Notes under the pieces: model-generated
Seen by the model: the letters and a program-made list of their open reading frames with translations, nothing else
Told to the model about the DNA's origin: nothing
The model's database searches: none
Shown here: one piece after another, positions 51,288 through 60,952 of the stretch
Layout of the letters: each line of letters starts with the position of its first letter
Numbering within the stretch: position 1 is the first letter of the stretch
Assembly: GCA_023395595.1 (NCBI GenBank)
Contig: JAEWYO010000038.1
Span: forward strand, 9,153-73,152
Source: Bacillota bacterium
Lineage (GTDB): Bacteria > Bacillota > Clostridia > Christensenellales > CAG-138
Direction of reading: 5' to 3'
Length of the DNA stretch: 64,000 bases
Translations under genes and position numbers: made by a program

Positions 51288-53642
51288 TTACGATTTGAGT
51301 GTAACCACCGTAACCCCCGCGTCGCCTTCGCCATACGCGCCGATGCGATAGGTCTTGACACGCGGATGATTTTTCAGATATTGCTGCACACCGCTCCTCA
51401 GTGCGCCCGTGCCCTTGCCATGCACCACGTAAAATTCATGCACGCCGGTGATCAGCGCGTTGTCAATGAAGCGGTCGAGTTCCAGACATGCATCGTCCAC
51501 CATGCTCCCGCGCAGATCAATCGAAAGCGCGCTGCCACGATCCACAGCAAGCGAAACCTTCGCGGCGGTCGGTTGCGGCTTCTTCTTTTGCTCGATTGGG
51601 CGAATGTCGTTTAACGGGATGCTGAGCTTCATCACGCCTGCCTGCACCAGCACCTCGCCTTTGCTGTCCGCGGGCTTGAGCACTGTCGCTTCCTGGCCCA
51701 GCGTGATGAGCTTCACGCGCTCGCCGGGATGCACCTTTGCGGGCGCTTCGCCCGCCGTATCCCGCTGCACCGCCTGCTCGTAAAGCCGCTCTTCCGTCTT
51801 TCGCATCGCATCACGGGAGGATTGCACCGCTCGCTCCAGCTGCTTTTGATCGATGTTTTCGATGGAGCGCAGTCCGGCGATGAGTTTCTCCATATCCTGC
51901 CGCGTCTCTTGCACCATCCGCCGCGCATCTTCGCGCGCCTTCTGTCGAAGCAGCGTCTTCTCGTCCTCAAGCTTCTTTTTCTCTTTTTCCAGCTCGGTCT
52001 TGATCTTTTCGGTCTCGATGCGAGTTTTATAGATCGCCTCTTTGTCGTTCTCGGCGGTTCTTCTTGCCTGCTCCGCTTCCGAAAGAACGGTTTCAAACGC
52101 AACGTCCTTTTTTTGGAGGAAATCCTGCGCGCGGTCGATCACCGCATCACTCAATCCCAGCCTGCGAGAAATTTCAAACGCGTTGCTCTTGCCCGGTATG
52201 CCGATAAAGAGGCGATAAGTCGGGCAAAGCCGATCTACATCAAACTCCATCGAAGCATTCTGCATGCCCGCGTGCATCAGCGCAAACGCTTTGATCTCGC
52301 TGTAGTGTGTGGTAGCGACCGTCAGTGTGTTGCGCTCATAGAGGCTTTCGAGAATCGCCTGCGCCAGCGCCGCGCCCTCTACGGGGTCTGTGCCCGCGCC
52401 GAGTTCGTCCAGCAGCACGAGCGAGCGCCCGTCCGCTTCCGCAAGGATGCGCACGGTGTTCGTCATGTGTGAGGAGAAGGTGGAAAGCGACTGTTCAATG
52501 GACTGCTCGTCTCCGATGTCCGCAAATACGCTGTCAAACGTGGAAAGCTCCGTTCCCTCCTGCGCAGGAATGAACATGCCGCTCATCGCCATCAGCGTAA
52601 AGAGGCCGACGGTCTTGAGCGTCACGGTCTTTCCGCCGGTATTGGGTCCCGTGATGATCAGCGTGCGGAATGTTTCGCCAAGCCAGATGTCCACGGGTAC
52701 CACACGGTCTTTCGCGATCAGCGGATGCCGACCGCGCACGATACGCACGCAGCCTACCTCGTTGAGTTTCGGGCGCACGGCGCGCTGATCCCGCGCCATG
52801 ATTGCACGCGCGAAGATGACATCCAGTGCACCCATCACGTTGCAGCTGATGTGAATCTCGTCCGCAAAGGGCGCGATCATCGCGGTCAGGCCGGATAGAA
52901 TCCGTTCAATCTCGTTCTTTTCTTCGATGAACAGGCGCTTGTTTTCGTTGCCGAGTTCGACCACGGCGGACGGCTCGATGAACAGCGTGGCTCCGCTGCT
53001 GCTCTGGTCGTGCACCAGTCCCGGTACCTGTGAGCGGAACTCCGCCTTGACTGGCAAAACATACCTGCCGTTTCGGATCGTGATAACCGCTTCTTGCAGA
53101 TATTTTTGCGTGGTCTGGCTTTTGAGCATGCTGTTGAGTTTTTCGCGGACGCGTTCACCGACAATCTTGATCTGTCTGCGGATGCGGTTGAGCTCCGGCG
53201 AAGCGTTGTCCGAAATCTCGTCTTCTCCTAAGATACAGCGTGCGATTTCTTCCTCCACCGAGCGATGCGAGGTCAGTCGGTTGGCAAGATTGCACAGCAG
53301 GCTGTTCTCATCTCCGGTTTGCAGAATCTCCTTGGCTTCCCGTGCGGCGCGCATCGCCTGCGCAATGGCGAGCAGCTCCCGCGTGCTCAAAAACAACGAC
53401 GCGTGCATACGTCCAACCAGCTCGCGCACATCAGGAAAGCCCGAAACAGGCGTTCTCCCCGTGCGGGTGTAGATGCTCTCCGCTTCCCATGTCTGTTCCT
53501 GCAGCACTTCCGCCTCTTTGAGCGAGGTGACAGGGCGCAGCTTTTGCGCGAACTCGTGACCTACTTCGCTGGCTAAATGCTGCTTTAATATGGATAGAAT
53601 CTTATCGTATTCCAGTGTTGTATATGTTTTTTCCTGTATCAT
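51288..53642 (-). CDS. mutS2: Endonuclease MutS2
   Basis: This 784-residue MutS paralogue has a clamp/lever region and an ATPase with Walker A ITGPNTGGKTVTLK and Walker B LVLLDELGAGTDP. A long coiled coil (~520-640) leads to a C-terminal Smr nuclease domain (LDLRGSMVDDACLELDRFI ... VVHGKGTGALR). MutS2 acts on recombination intermediates and on collided ribosomes in Bacillota. GGGGGAA lies before the ATG. An unusual tandem repeat sits upstream. Confidence 0.97.
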   Translation of the reverse strand: MIQEKTYTTLEYDKILSILKQHLASEVGHEFAQKLRPVTSLKEAEVLQEQTWEAESIYTRTGRTPVSGFPDVRELVGRMHASLFLSTRELLAIAQAMRAAREAKEILQTGDENSLLCNLANRLTSHRSVEEEIARCILGEDEISDNASPELNRIRRQIKIVGERVREKLNSMLKSQTTQKYLQEAVITIRNGRYVLPVKAEFRSQVPGLVHDQSSSGATLFIEPSAVVELGNENKRLFIEEKNEIERILSGLTAMIAPFADEIHISCNVMGALDVIFARAIMARDQRAVRPKLNEVGCVRIVRGRHPLIAKDRVVPVDIWLGETFRTLIITGPNTGGKTVTLKTVGLFTLMAMSGMFIPAQEGTELSTFDSVFADIGDEQSIEQSLSTFSSHMTNTVRILAEADGRSLVLLDELGAGTDPVEGAALAQAILESLYERNTLTVATTHYSEIKAFALMHAGMQNASMEFDVDRLCPTYRLFIGIPGKSNAFEISRRLGLSDAVIDRAQDFLQKKDVAFETVLSEAEQARRTAENDKEAIYKTRIETEKIKTELEKEKKKLEDEKTLLRQKAREDARRMVQETRQDMEKLIAGLRSIENIDQKQLERAVQSSRDAMRKTEERLYEQAVQRDTAGEAPAKVHPGERVKLITLGQEATVLKPADSKGEVLVQAGVMKLSIPLNDIRPIEQKKKPQPTAAKVSLAVDRGSALSIDLRGSMVDDACLELDRFIDNALITGVHEFYVVHGKGTGALRSGVQQYLKNHPRVKTYRIGAYGEGDAGVTVVTLKS

Positions 53643-53695
53643 AGTTCCCCCGATATCTGTCGCAGATGCAGCTGCTATTCTTCTAAAACAAGCGC

Positions 53696-53803
53696 TGCAA
53701 AAGAAAGTTATAGATGCAGCATGCTTTCATTATAAACATGTACTGCAAAAAAGTTATAGATACAACATGCTTTCATTATAAAACATGTACTGCAAAAGAA
53801 AAG
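53696..53803. repeat. Tandem repeat (~47-48 bases, two full copies and one partial) upstream of mutS2
   Basis: Copy A 53696-53743, copy B 53744-53790, partial copy from 53791. Both full copies share TGCAAAA, AGTTATAGAT, CATGCTTTCATTATA and ACATGTAC. On the minus strand each copy contains TATAAT, 46 bases apart, 90-135 bases ahead of mutS2, so it may be a duplicated promoter or operator. It is much more AT-rich than its surroundings. Confidence 0.8.
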
Positions 53804-53841
53804 CGTAACGCGTGTGATTTGTATGTCGATTTGCCCGCAAA

Positions 53842-53879
53842 ACAGAAGAAAAGCCCCGTCTCGACAATCGTGACGGGGC
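53842..53879 (-). terminator. Terminator of the aminotransferase gene
   Basis: Perfect 8-bp stem GCCCCGTC/GACGGGGC with an 11-base loop, followed on the minus strand by TTTTCTTCTG. Confidence 0.85.
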
Positions 53880-53894
53880 AAATGAATACTCGTT

Positions 53895-55073
53895 TTAGCG
53901 AATCTCTTTGAGATATGCGCCAATGCGCCGCATCGCTTCTTCGATGTGTTCCATCGAAGTGGCGTAGCAACACCGAATATGCCCCTCACCCGCCGCGCCA
54001 AATGCGCTGCCGGGAACGGTAACAACCTTTTTGCTGGCGAGCAGCCCGTCGCAGAATGCCTCGCTCTGCATGCCCGTGGAGCGAATCGACGGGAACACAT
54101 AGAACGCGCCTTCCGGCTCGTTGCACTCCAAACCAAACGAATTGAACGCGTCGATGATATACCTACGGCGCGATTCATATTCGCGGATCATATACTGCGT
54201 ATCCGCAAAATCATCGGCAAAGCCCTGTTCCATTGCGGCAATGCCTGCCCATTGCGCGGGCGTCGGCGCGCAGAGCATCATGAGCTGATGCACCTTGCGC
54301 ATCGCCGCGATGATCTCCGCAGGTCCAACCGCGTAGCCCAGTCTCCAGCCGGTCATGGAAAACGCCTTGGAAAAGCCGTTGAGCACGATCGTCCGCTCCC
54401 GCATGCCGGGCAGCGAAGCAAACGTGACGTGCTGTTTGCCGTTGAACGTGAGTTCGGAATAAATATCGTCCGCAACGACGAGGATGTCCGTGCCGCGCAC
54501 CACATCCGCAATTGCTTCGAGATCCGCCCGTTCCATGATTGCGCCTGTCGGGTTCGTCGGAAACGCGATGAGAATCGCCTTCGTCTTGGGCGTAATCGCC
54601 GCCTTCACCGCCTCCGCGCTCAGGCGGAATTTTTCCTCATGCTTCGTCTGAATCGCGACGGCTTTTCCACCCGCGAGTTCTATAGCCGGCGCATAGGAAA
54701 CATAGCAAGGCTCATGATAGATCACCTCGTCACCGGGGTTGAGAATTGAGCGCATGGCAAGATCAATCGCCTGGCTTGCGCCAACGGTGATGAGTACGTT
54801 GTCGATGCCTTCATAGCCGCTTAAATGATAACGTTCCGAAAGAAATCGTAGAATCAGCTCCCGCAGATGCGGATCGCCGGAGTTGGAGGAGTATGGCACG
54901 CGCTCGGTCTTGAGCCGCTCGGCAACGGCTTTCCGGATACGATCCGGCGTCGGAAAGTCCGGTTCGCCAACGCCGAGGCTGATGTGCGAATCGTCCAAAA
55001 GGTCGAAGTATTTCCGAATGCCCGAAGGCGGGATGCGCCGCACGCAGCTCGAAAGTAAGCTCTGATAATCCAT
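53895..55073 (-). CDS. PLP-dependent aminotransferase, class I/II (PatA-like)
   Basis: This 392-residue aminotransferase starts MDYQSLLSSCVRRIPPSGIRK, with AGGGG upstream. The fold-type I hallmarks are SLGVGEPDFPTP near the N-terminus, the PLP-lysine in NGFSKAFSMTGWRLG, and the substrate-carboxylate arginine in HIRCCYA. It resembles the YugH/PatA group; the amino-acid specificity is not readable. The extension to 55184 is rejected. Confidence 0.92.
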   Translation of the reverse strand: MDYQSLLSSCVRRIPPSGIRKYFDLLDDSHISLGVGEPDFPTPDRIRKAVAERLKTERVPYSSNSGDPHLRELILRFLSERYHLSGYEGIDNVLITVGASQAIDLAMRSILNPGDEVIYHEPCYVSYAPAIELAGGKAVAIQTKHEEKFRLSAEAVKAAITPKTKAILIAFPTNPTGAIMERADLEAIADVVRGTDILVVADDIYSELTFNGKQHVTFASLPGMRERTIVLNGFSKAFSMTGWRLGYAVGPAEIIAAMRKVHQLMMLCAPTPAQWAGIAAMEQGFADDFADTQYMIREYESRRRYIIDAFNSFGLECNEPEGAFYVFPSIRSTGMQSEAFCDGLLASKKVVTVPGSAFGAAGEGHIRCCYATSMEHIEEAMRRIGAYLKEIR

Positions 55074-55151
55074 ACATACCCCTGTTTCCGAGAGTGTTCC
55101 CGCTGTTTCATGCGTCTGTTCGTCTTGCCTGATTTTTGCGAGAATAGAATT

Positions 55152-55180
55152 ACTATAACATGAACCTATTTTGCCGTCAA
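55152..55180 (-). promoter_or_regulatory. Promoter of the aminotransferase gene
   Basis: TTGACG, 17 bases, TATAGT on the minus strand. Confidence 0.7.
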
Positions 55181-55238
55181 ACACATTTATGGCGCAAAAA
55201 AGACGCTCTTTTTATCGAATTCGCTCTTATTCCTCCGC

Positions 55239-57245
55239 TTAGTTCATTGCGATATCGCCAAGTAGTGTACCGTAGCGCTCGCTTGCGAGTTCGATGAGTC
55301 GTGCGCTCTCCTCACCGCCCTGCTGTAAAATCTCCTTCGCGGCTCTCGCCGCCTCTTCCAGTAACCTCGCGTCCATCGCGCCGGAAAGAAGCCCTGCCCC
55401 ATCTTCCCCGTGCTGCCGGGTGCCGATGAAATCGCCGGGGCCGCGCAAAAGCAGATCTTTTTGCGCAATCTCAAAGCCGTCGTTGGTCTGCGTCATGGTC
55501 TGCATACGCTCGTTTTCCTCGCTCCGCTCCACTCCGTAGAGCAGGAAACAATACGCCTGCTTCGCGCTTCTGCCGACTCTGCCGCGTAATTGATGCAACT
55601 GCGATAGTCCAAACCGCTCTGCTCCCTCAATCACCATGATGCAGGCGTTTGGCACATGCACGCCAACCTCGATCACCGTCGTGGTCACGAGCACATCGGT
55701 TTCCCCCGCGCGAAAGGCGCGCATGACGCGCTCTTTTTCCGTTTCCTTCATCTGCCCGTGGAGCTTTGCGATCTTTGTTTCTGGTAATTTTTTCTTGAGC
55801 TCTGCAAACAGCGCGTCCACGCTTGGGCACTCGATGGTGTCGTTTTCCTCGATTGCGGGACAAACGACATAGCTCTGCACACCTTCTTTTGCCTGTGCGG
55901 CGAGATAGGCATACATATCTTCGCGCTTGTATGCGCGGATCACGCTGGTTTTAATCGGCTTTCGCCCCGGCGGCAGTTCGTCGATCACGGAGATGTCGAG
56001 GTCGCCGTAGAGAATCAGCGCAAGCGTGCGCGGAATCGGCGTTGCGCTCATAACCAGCATATCCGGACGGGTACCTTTTTCGAGCATTGCCGCACGCTGA
56101 CGCACACCGAAGCGGTGCTGCTCATCTGTAACGATGCATCCAAGATCGCAAAAGCGCACATCTTCGGAGAGCAGTGCATGGGTACCGACCACAAACAGCG
56201 CGCTGCCATCGGCAATACGCCGCAGTGCCGCGTCCCGCTGTGCCTTCTTCATACTGCCCTTTAGGAGCACAACCGTCTCGCCGAAAATTTCGGTTAGGTT
56301 TTGCGCGTGCTGCTCCGCGAGAATCTCCGTTGGTGCCAGTAACGCGCCCTGTTTTCCGTTTCCGGCAGCAACACAGAGGGCATACATCGCAATTGCGGTT
56401 TTGCCGGAACCGACATCGCCCTGCAACAGCCGGTTCATCGGCACAGGCGCGCGCATGTCATTCGAGATTTCATCAATCACGCGGAGCTGCGCCCGTGTCA
56501 GAGAAAACGGCAGTTGAGCAGTGAAGCGCGCAAGCACGCCGCTCGTGTCAAATGAAAATCCATTCTGACGCAGGCGCTCTGCTTTTTGCAACTCCACAAT
56601 GATGAAATACAGCAACGTGTTCTCAAAATCAAGCCTTCGGCGCGCAAGCTCCAGCGCCTCGCGACTAAAAGGAAAGTGTGCGTGCCGCAGCGCGAGCGCG
56701 AGCGGAACAAGAGAATAGCGCTCCAAAATCGTTCTTGGCAATGGTTCGGGTATCTTATCCCAAACGCTCTCAAGGCAGGCAAAGATGCTGTCCCGCCAGG
56801 CACGCTGGTTCACGCCCTTGATCGTTGGATACACGGGTACAATGCCTGGCAGCGCCTGTGAAAGAGAAGGGTTGATCAGCGAAACGCCGTTCTTCTTGAG
56901 TACGCGCCCGCTGGCATACGTGATTTCGCCGATTTGCAGTTGCGAACTGCGATATGGCTGATTGAACCATTTGAGCGTGATCTTGCCCGTTTCATCCTGC
57001 GCGGGTGCGGAGAGCATCGTCATCCCTTTCTTGCGAAAATAGCGTGTAGCTCCGCTGATGCGCACTTGCACCGCTGCGTTTTGACCGTTCACAAGCTGGG
57101 AGATCGGCGTGGCTTTCGTGTAATCCAGATAATCCCGCGGCAAGCGAAAGAGCAGATCGCGCACGCAAGAAACGCCGAGCTTTTCAAATAACTCCGCGCG
57201 CTTTGGCCCGATTCCCTTTACGCTGGTCAAGGGTGAATCCAGCAT
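55239..57245 (-). CDS. recG: ATP-dependent DNA helicase RecG
   Basis: RecG (668 residues) remodels stalled forks and branched DNA. It has a helix-hairpin-helix-like wedge start (SVKGIGPKRAELFEKLG), an OB-fold (~60-140), Walker A GDVGSGKTAIA and motif II as DEQHRFGVRQR. Motif VI is QLRGRVGRSAKQAYC. Confidence 0.97.
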   Translation of the reverse strand: MLDSPLTSVKGIGPKRAELFEKLGVSCVRDLLFRLPRDYLDYTKATPISQLVNGQNAAVQVRISGATRYFRKKGMTMLSAPAQDETGKITLKWFNQPYRSSQLQIGEITYASGRVLKKNGVSLINPSLSQALPGIVPVYPTIKGVNQRAWRDSIFACLESVWDKIPEPLPRTILERYSLVPLALALRHAHFPFSREALELARRRLDFENTLLYFIIVELQKAERLRQNGFSFDTSGVLARFTAQLPFSLTRAQLRVIDEISNDMRAPVPMNRLLQGDVGSGKTAIAMYALCVAAGNGKQGALLAPTEILAEQHAQNLTEIFGETVVLLKGSMKKAQRDAALRRIADGSALFVVGTHALLSEDVRFCDLGCIVTDEQHRFGVRQRAAMLEKGTRPDMLVMSATPIPRTLALILYGDLDISVIDELPPGRKPIKTSVIRAYKREDMYAYLAAQAKEGVQSYVVCPAIEENDTIECPSVDALFAELKKKLPETKIAKLHGQMKETEKERVMRAFRAGETDVLVTTTVIEVGVHVPNACIMVIEGAERFGLSQLHQLRGRVGRSAKQAYCFLLYGVERSEENERMQTMTQTNDGFEIAQKDLLLRGPGDFIGTRQHGEDGAGLLSGAMDARLLEEAARAAKEILQQGGEESARLIELASERYGTLLGDIAMN

Positions 57246-57286
57246 TGCTCCCTCATTCTACCGCATTTGTTTCGCCCTAGGCGGTT

Positions 57287-57326
57287 AAAAAAGCCGACGA
57301 CGGGAACACGTCGTTCCGTCGCCGGC
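57287..57326 (-). terminator. Terminator of the asp23-DAK2 operon
   Basis: GC-rich ~11-bp stem GCCGGCGACGG/CCGTCGTCGGC followed on the minus strand by TTTTTT. Confidence 0.85.
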
Positions 57327-57357
57327 TGTTCGGCATACAATTGCACGGCTAAATTTT

Positions 57358-59001
57358 TTATTGCACCGCGACGTAGTAATAGTACAGCGGCTGTCCGCCC
57401 GCAAGAACCATGAATTCCGCGTTCTCAAACTCCTCTTGGAGTTTGTCGGCAATCGCCTGCGCGTCCTCTTCCGTCTGACCTTCGCCAAAGTAGAGTGTCA
57501 CGGTGCAGGCATCGTCTCCGCGCTCGGCAATCATCTTGCGCACGAGTTCGCCCGTTGCGTCCGCAACCGTCTTGCCGGATACGGCAAGATGATTGTTGAC
57601 TAGTCCGATCATGTCGCCCTTCTTCACCGTGATGCCGTCAAACGTCGTATCGCGCACGGCATAGGTCACCGCACCGCTGATCACATCCGCAATGGCTTCC
57701 TTCATCGCGGCTTCGTTCTCCGCAACAGTAGCATCCTTGCTATACGCCATGCAGGCAGCGATGCCCTGCGGAATCGTCTTGGTCGGGATGAGCACAACGC
57801 CTTTTTGCGTCAACTCGCTCGCCTGCTGCGCCGCGAGGATGATGTTGGAGTTGTTGGGCAGCACAAACACGTTTCTCGCGTTGATTTTGTTGATCGCGGA
57901 CGAGATGGTGTCGATGCTGGGGTTCATCGTCTGTCCGCCGGAGATCAGCGCGTCCACCGCAAGCGCTTTGAAGAGCTCATCGATTCCTTCGCCGGTGCTC
58001 ACCGCGAGCAGACCAAATTCCTTCTCGTTGCGCTTGCGCTCCGCCATGAGTTCGCGGTTTTGCTCGCGCATGTTTTCAATTTTGAGCTTGTCCAGTTCGC
58101 CGAGGCGGAGCGCCATCTGGAGCACCTTGCCCGGGGAGTTGGAATGCACATGCACCTTGATCATGTCCGCATCGTTTGCAACGACGACAGAATCGCCCAG
58201 GCGCTCAAGATGGTTGCGGAAGCTCTCGATCTCCGTTTCATCGGTCTCCGGCGAGAGATGAATGATAAAAAATTCCGTACAATAACCGTAGGTGATGTTT
58301 TCGCCGGAAAAGCTGTCGATGTTGGAGGTCTCCTGCACGGGCTGTTCCACCACAACCTCTTCATAGCCTTCGATCTCTTCGCCGTCAAGCGAGAGCTTGA
58401 AGCCTTTGTAGATTGTAAGCAGTCCCTTGCCGCCGGAATCGACCACGCCCGCTTCCTTGAGCACGGGCAGGAGGTTCGGCGTGTCCGCAAGCGCTTTTTC
58501 GCCGCTGGTGAGCATTTCGTCCATCAGACGATAGACGTTCGCCCCCTGCTGCTGCAAGCTGGCCACATTCTCCGCAATCACGCGGGAAACGGTGAGGATG
58601 GTGCCTTCTTTGGGCTTCATGACAGCTTTGTATGCCGCCTCCGTGCCCTTGGTCAGCGCAGCAGAAAGTAGCTCTGCGTCCACAAACTCCGCGCCCTTGA
58701 ACGCACGGGAAAACCCGCGAAAGAGCTGGGAGAGAATGACGCCGCTGTTGCCGCGCGCGCCTTTGAGCGCACCCATGCTCAGCGCGTCGGCAACCTGTGT
58801 TGCGTTTGCGCTCTCCGGCAGTGTGCGGATTTCGTGCACCGCGCTCTGCATGGTCATAGACATATTGGTGCCCGTGTCGCCATCCGGGACAGGGAACACA
58901 TTCAAAGCGTCAATTGCCGCTTTGTTTTTCTCCAGCAACGTTGCGCCAGCGATAATCATATCGCGCAGCTGAGCGCCGCCGATCTTCATATTTTTATCCA
59001 A
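57358..59001 (-). CDS. fakA: DAK2-domain protein, fatty-acid kinase catalytic subunit FakA-like (YloV)
   Basis: This 547-residue protein has an N-terminal DAK2 kinase domain (~10-200; FPVPDGDTGTNMSMTM and GARGNSGVILSQLFRG bind nucleotide and metal). A middle domain and a C-terminal DegV-like/FakA_C region follow. In Staphylococcus, FakA with FakB proteins phosphorylates exogenous fatty acids. It follows asp23, as in the yloU-yloV-recG order of Bacillus. No FakB is seen here. Confidence 0.9.
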   Translation of the reverse strand: MDKNMKIGGAQLRDMIIAGATLLEKNKAAIDALNVFPVPDGDTGTNMSMTMQSAVHEIRTLPESANATQVADALSMGALKGARGNSGVILSQLFRGFSRAFKGAEFVDAELLSAALTKGTEAAYKAVMKPKEGTILTVSRVIAENVASLQQQGANVYRLMDEMLTSGEKALADTPNLLPVLKEAGVVDSGGKGLLTIYKGFKLSLDGEEIEGYEEVVVEQPVQETSNIDSFSGENITYGYCTEFFIIHLSPETDETEIESFRNHLERLGDSVVVANDADMIKVHVHSNSPGKVLQMALRLGELDKLKIENMREQNRELMAERKRNEKEFGLLAVSTGEGIDELFKALAVDALISGGQTMNPSIDTISSAINKINARNVFVLPNNSNIILAAQQASELTQKGVVLIPTKTIPQGIAACMAYSKDATVAENEAAMKEAIADVISGAVTYAVRDTTFDGITVKKGDMIGLVNNHLAVSGKTVADATGELVRKMIAERGDDACTVTLYFGEGQTEEDAQAIADKLQEEFENAEFMVLAGGQPLYYYYVAVQ

Positions 59002-59043
59002 TTTTTCCCTCCGAAATGTTCGGATCCCAAGAGCCGAACCGCG

Positions 59044-59397
59044 TTATACGCGAATGTTTTCGACGTGGACATTGACGGAGTGCACCGTAACGCCAGTCAT
59101 CTCTTCCACCCGATACTTCACATTGCTCTTGGCATTCTGCGCCACTGCGGGCAAAGATACGCCATACTCGAGCGTGACATAAAGATCGATATCAATCACG
59201 TCGGGTGAAACGACCGTAACCTTGACGCCGCGGCGCATGTTGTCTTTTCCGAACAGTTCGATGAACGAATCGCTCGCCTTTTTTGCATTCATGCCGACGA
59301 TGCCGACGTTTTCCACGGCTGCAAAGCCTGCGATGCTCGCGATCAAATCGTCTGCGATGGTGATCTTTCCTAGGGTTGTTATCATTTCCGCTGCCAT
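59044..59397 (-). CDS. Asp23/Gls24 family envelope stress protein
   Basis: This 117-residue protein has the Asp23 pattern GKITIADDLIASIAGFAA at the N-terminus and DIDLYVTLEYGVSLPAVA in the middle. Family members form membrane-associated filaments or respond to wall and alkaline stress. AAAGGAGG lies before the ATG. Start of the asp23-DAK2 operon. Confidence 0.94.
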   Translation of the reverse strand: MAAEMITTLGKITIADDLIASIAGFAAVENVGIVGMNAKKASDSFIELFGKDNMRRGVKVTVVSPDVIDIDLYVTLEYGVSLPAVAQNAKSNVKYRVEEMTGVTVHSVNVHVENIRV

Positions 59398-59427
59398 ACG
59401 TTACGCCTCCTTTTTTGATGCTTCTAT

Positions 59428-59455
59428 TTTATACCAAGCGCACGAACCCCCGCAA
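59428..59455 (-). promoter_or_regulatory. Promoter of asp23-DAK2
   Basis: TTGCGG, 16 bases, TATAAA on the minus strand (TAAAAT two bases on is an alternative with 18). Confidence 0.55.
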
Positions 59456-59536
59456 CCGCGTAACCAGTCCCCGCGGGGTATACGCAAGGCGTTGTTGTAG
59501 CCTGCGTGTGAACATTCTGCGGCGTGGGAGGAGTGA

Positions 59537-60280
59537 TTACTCTTCCTCATCCTCGGGCAGGATGCCGTTGTGGAAGAACTCTTGCACGTCGTCGTTGTCG
59601 TCAAGCTTTTCCAAGAAACGCTCAACCTTTTCAATCGTCTCCGCGTCGGTGATGTTTACGGTGTTCTGCGGAATCATCTGCACTTCGGCGGAGATGAATT
59701 CGTATCCCGCCGCTTCCAGCGTCTCGCGCACGCGGGAGAACTCAAGCGGATCGGTGTAGATTTCAAACGCGTCGTCCTGCGCCACAAAATCGGCAGCGCC
59801 TGCGTCCAGCGCCTGCATCATGACCTCGTCCTCGTCCATCAGTGCGGTGCGCTCAATGACGATGACGCCTTTTTTATCAAACATCCAGCCGACGCAGCCA
59901 CTGTTGCCGAGGTTACCGCCGCTCTTGTCGAAGATATGGCGCATCTCCGCCGCGGTGCGGTTGCGGTTGTCAGTCACGACTTCGACGATGATCGCCATGT
60001 TGCCGGGGCCGTAGCCTTCGTAGACGATCTCTTCGTAATTGACGGAGCTGCCTTCGCCTGCCGCCTTCTTGATAGAGCGGGAGATATTGTCGTTGGGCAT
60101 GTTGTTTGCTTTCGCCTTGGCAATAACGTCACGCAGCTTGTTGTTGTTTGCCGGATCTGCGCCGCCTTCTTTGACCGCGATTGCAATCTCTCTGCCGATC
60201 TTCGTAAAAATCTTGCCGCGCTGGGAGTCGGTCTTCTCTTTTTTATTCTTAATATTCGCCCATTTGGAATGTCCTGACAT
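59537..60280 (-). CDS. yebC: YebC/PmpR family protein
   Basis: This 247-residue protein starts MSGHSKWANIKNKKEKTDSQRGKIF in outline, the strongly conserved YebC opening, with GGAGG 5 bases upstream. The family was long called transcriptional regulators; recent work links YebC-type proteins to translation of proline-rich stretches. Three-domain length is normal. The extension to 60307 is rejected. Confidence 0.94.
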   Translation of the reverse strand: MSGHSKWANIKNKKEKTDSQRGKIFTKIGREIAIAVKEGGADPANNNKLRDVIAKAKANNMPNDNISRSIKKAAGEGSSVNYEEIVYEGYGPGNMAIIVEVVTDNRNRTAAEMRHIFDKSGGNLGNSGCVGWMFDKKGVIVIERTALMDEDEVMMQALDAGAADFVAQDDAFEIYTDPLEFSRVRETLEAAGYEFISAEVQMIPQNTVNITDAETIEKVERFLEKLDDNDDVQEFFHNGILPEDEEE

Positions 60281-60358
60281 ACGTCCTCCTAAAATTTGCC
60301 CTTCCACTATTCTAAATCCACAGTACTTTTCTTCCCGTGGATCAAAATTCTCTTACGC

Positions 60359-60919
60359 TTACCGCATTATCTCGTATGTTTTAGCAATCGACTGCAAGTC
60401 CGCCCAAACGTCCTTTTTCTTCGACTCATCCCTTAGCAGCGCCGCCGGATGATAGGTCGGTATAAAAAGTGTGCCGTTTTTCTCCTGCCATTGTCCCCGC
60501 ACGCGCGTAATCCGTGCTTCTCGGTCGTAAACATGCTTGGTTGCGGTTGCACCCAAACAGACGACAATCTTGGGTTGAATCAGCGCGTATTGCATCCGGA
60601 GAATGGGTAAACAAGCTTCGGCTTCATCGTCCAGCGGGGTTCGGTTGCCCGGCGGACGGCATTTGACAACGTTGGTAATATACAGTTCTTCGCGCGTTAT
60701 GTCAATCGCTGAAAACATTTTATCCAGCAATTGCCCCGCTTTTCCGACGAAAGGGCGACCTTTTGCGTCTTCCTCTGCGCCCGGGCCTTCGCCAACGAGC
60801 ATGATGTCCGCCTTGCGGTTGCCTTCGCCGAGGACGATGCTGTTTCGCTGCTGGCACAGCCCGCAGCGGCGGCAGTTTGCAATTTGCTGCTCGATGCTCT
60901 CCCAGCTCAGCTCCGCCAT
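60359..60919 (-). CDS. Family 4 uracil-DNA glycosylase with [4Fe-4S] cluster
   Basis: This 186-residue glycosylase removes uracil from DNA. The cluster cysteines are C16, C19, C87 and C103, matching the family 4 spacing. Active-site motif A is GEGPGAEED and motif B is YHPAALLR. It is the last gene of the lipase/NagB-like/UDG group. Confidence 0.94.
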   Translation of the reverse strand: MAELSWESIEQQIANCRRCGLCQQRNSIVLGEGNRKADIMLVGEGPGAEEDAKGRPFVGKAGQLLDKMFSAIDITREELYITNVVKCRPPGNRTPLDDEAEACLPILRMQYALIQPKIVVCLGATATKHVYDREARITRVRGQWQEKNGTLFIPTYHPAALLRDESKKKDVWADLQSIAKTYEIMR

Positions 60920-60952
60920 ATTCCGCCTGCTTTCCGTCACTTTAGAGAGCGA

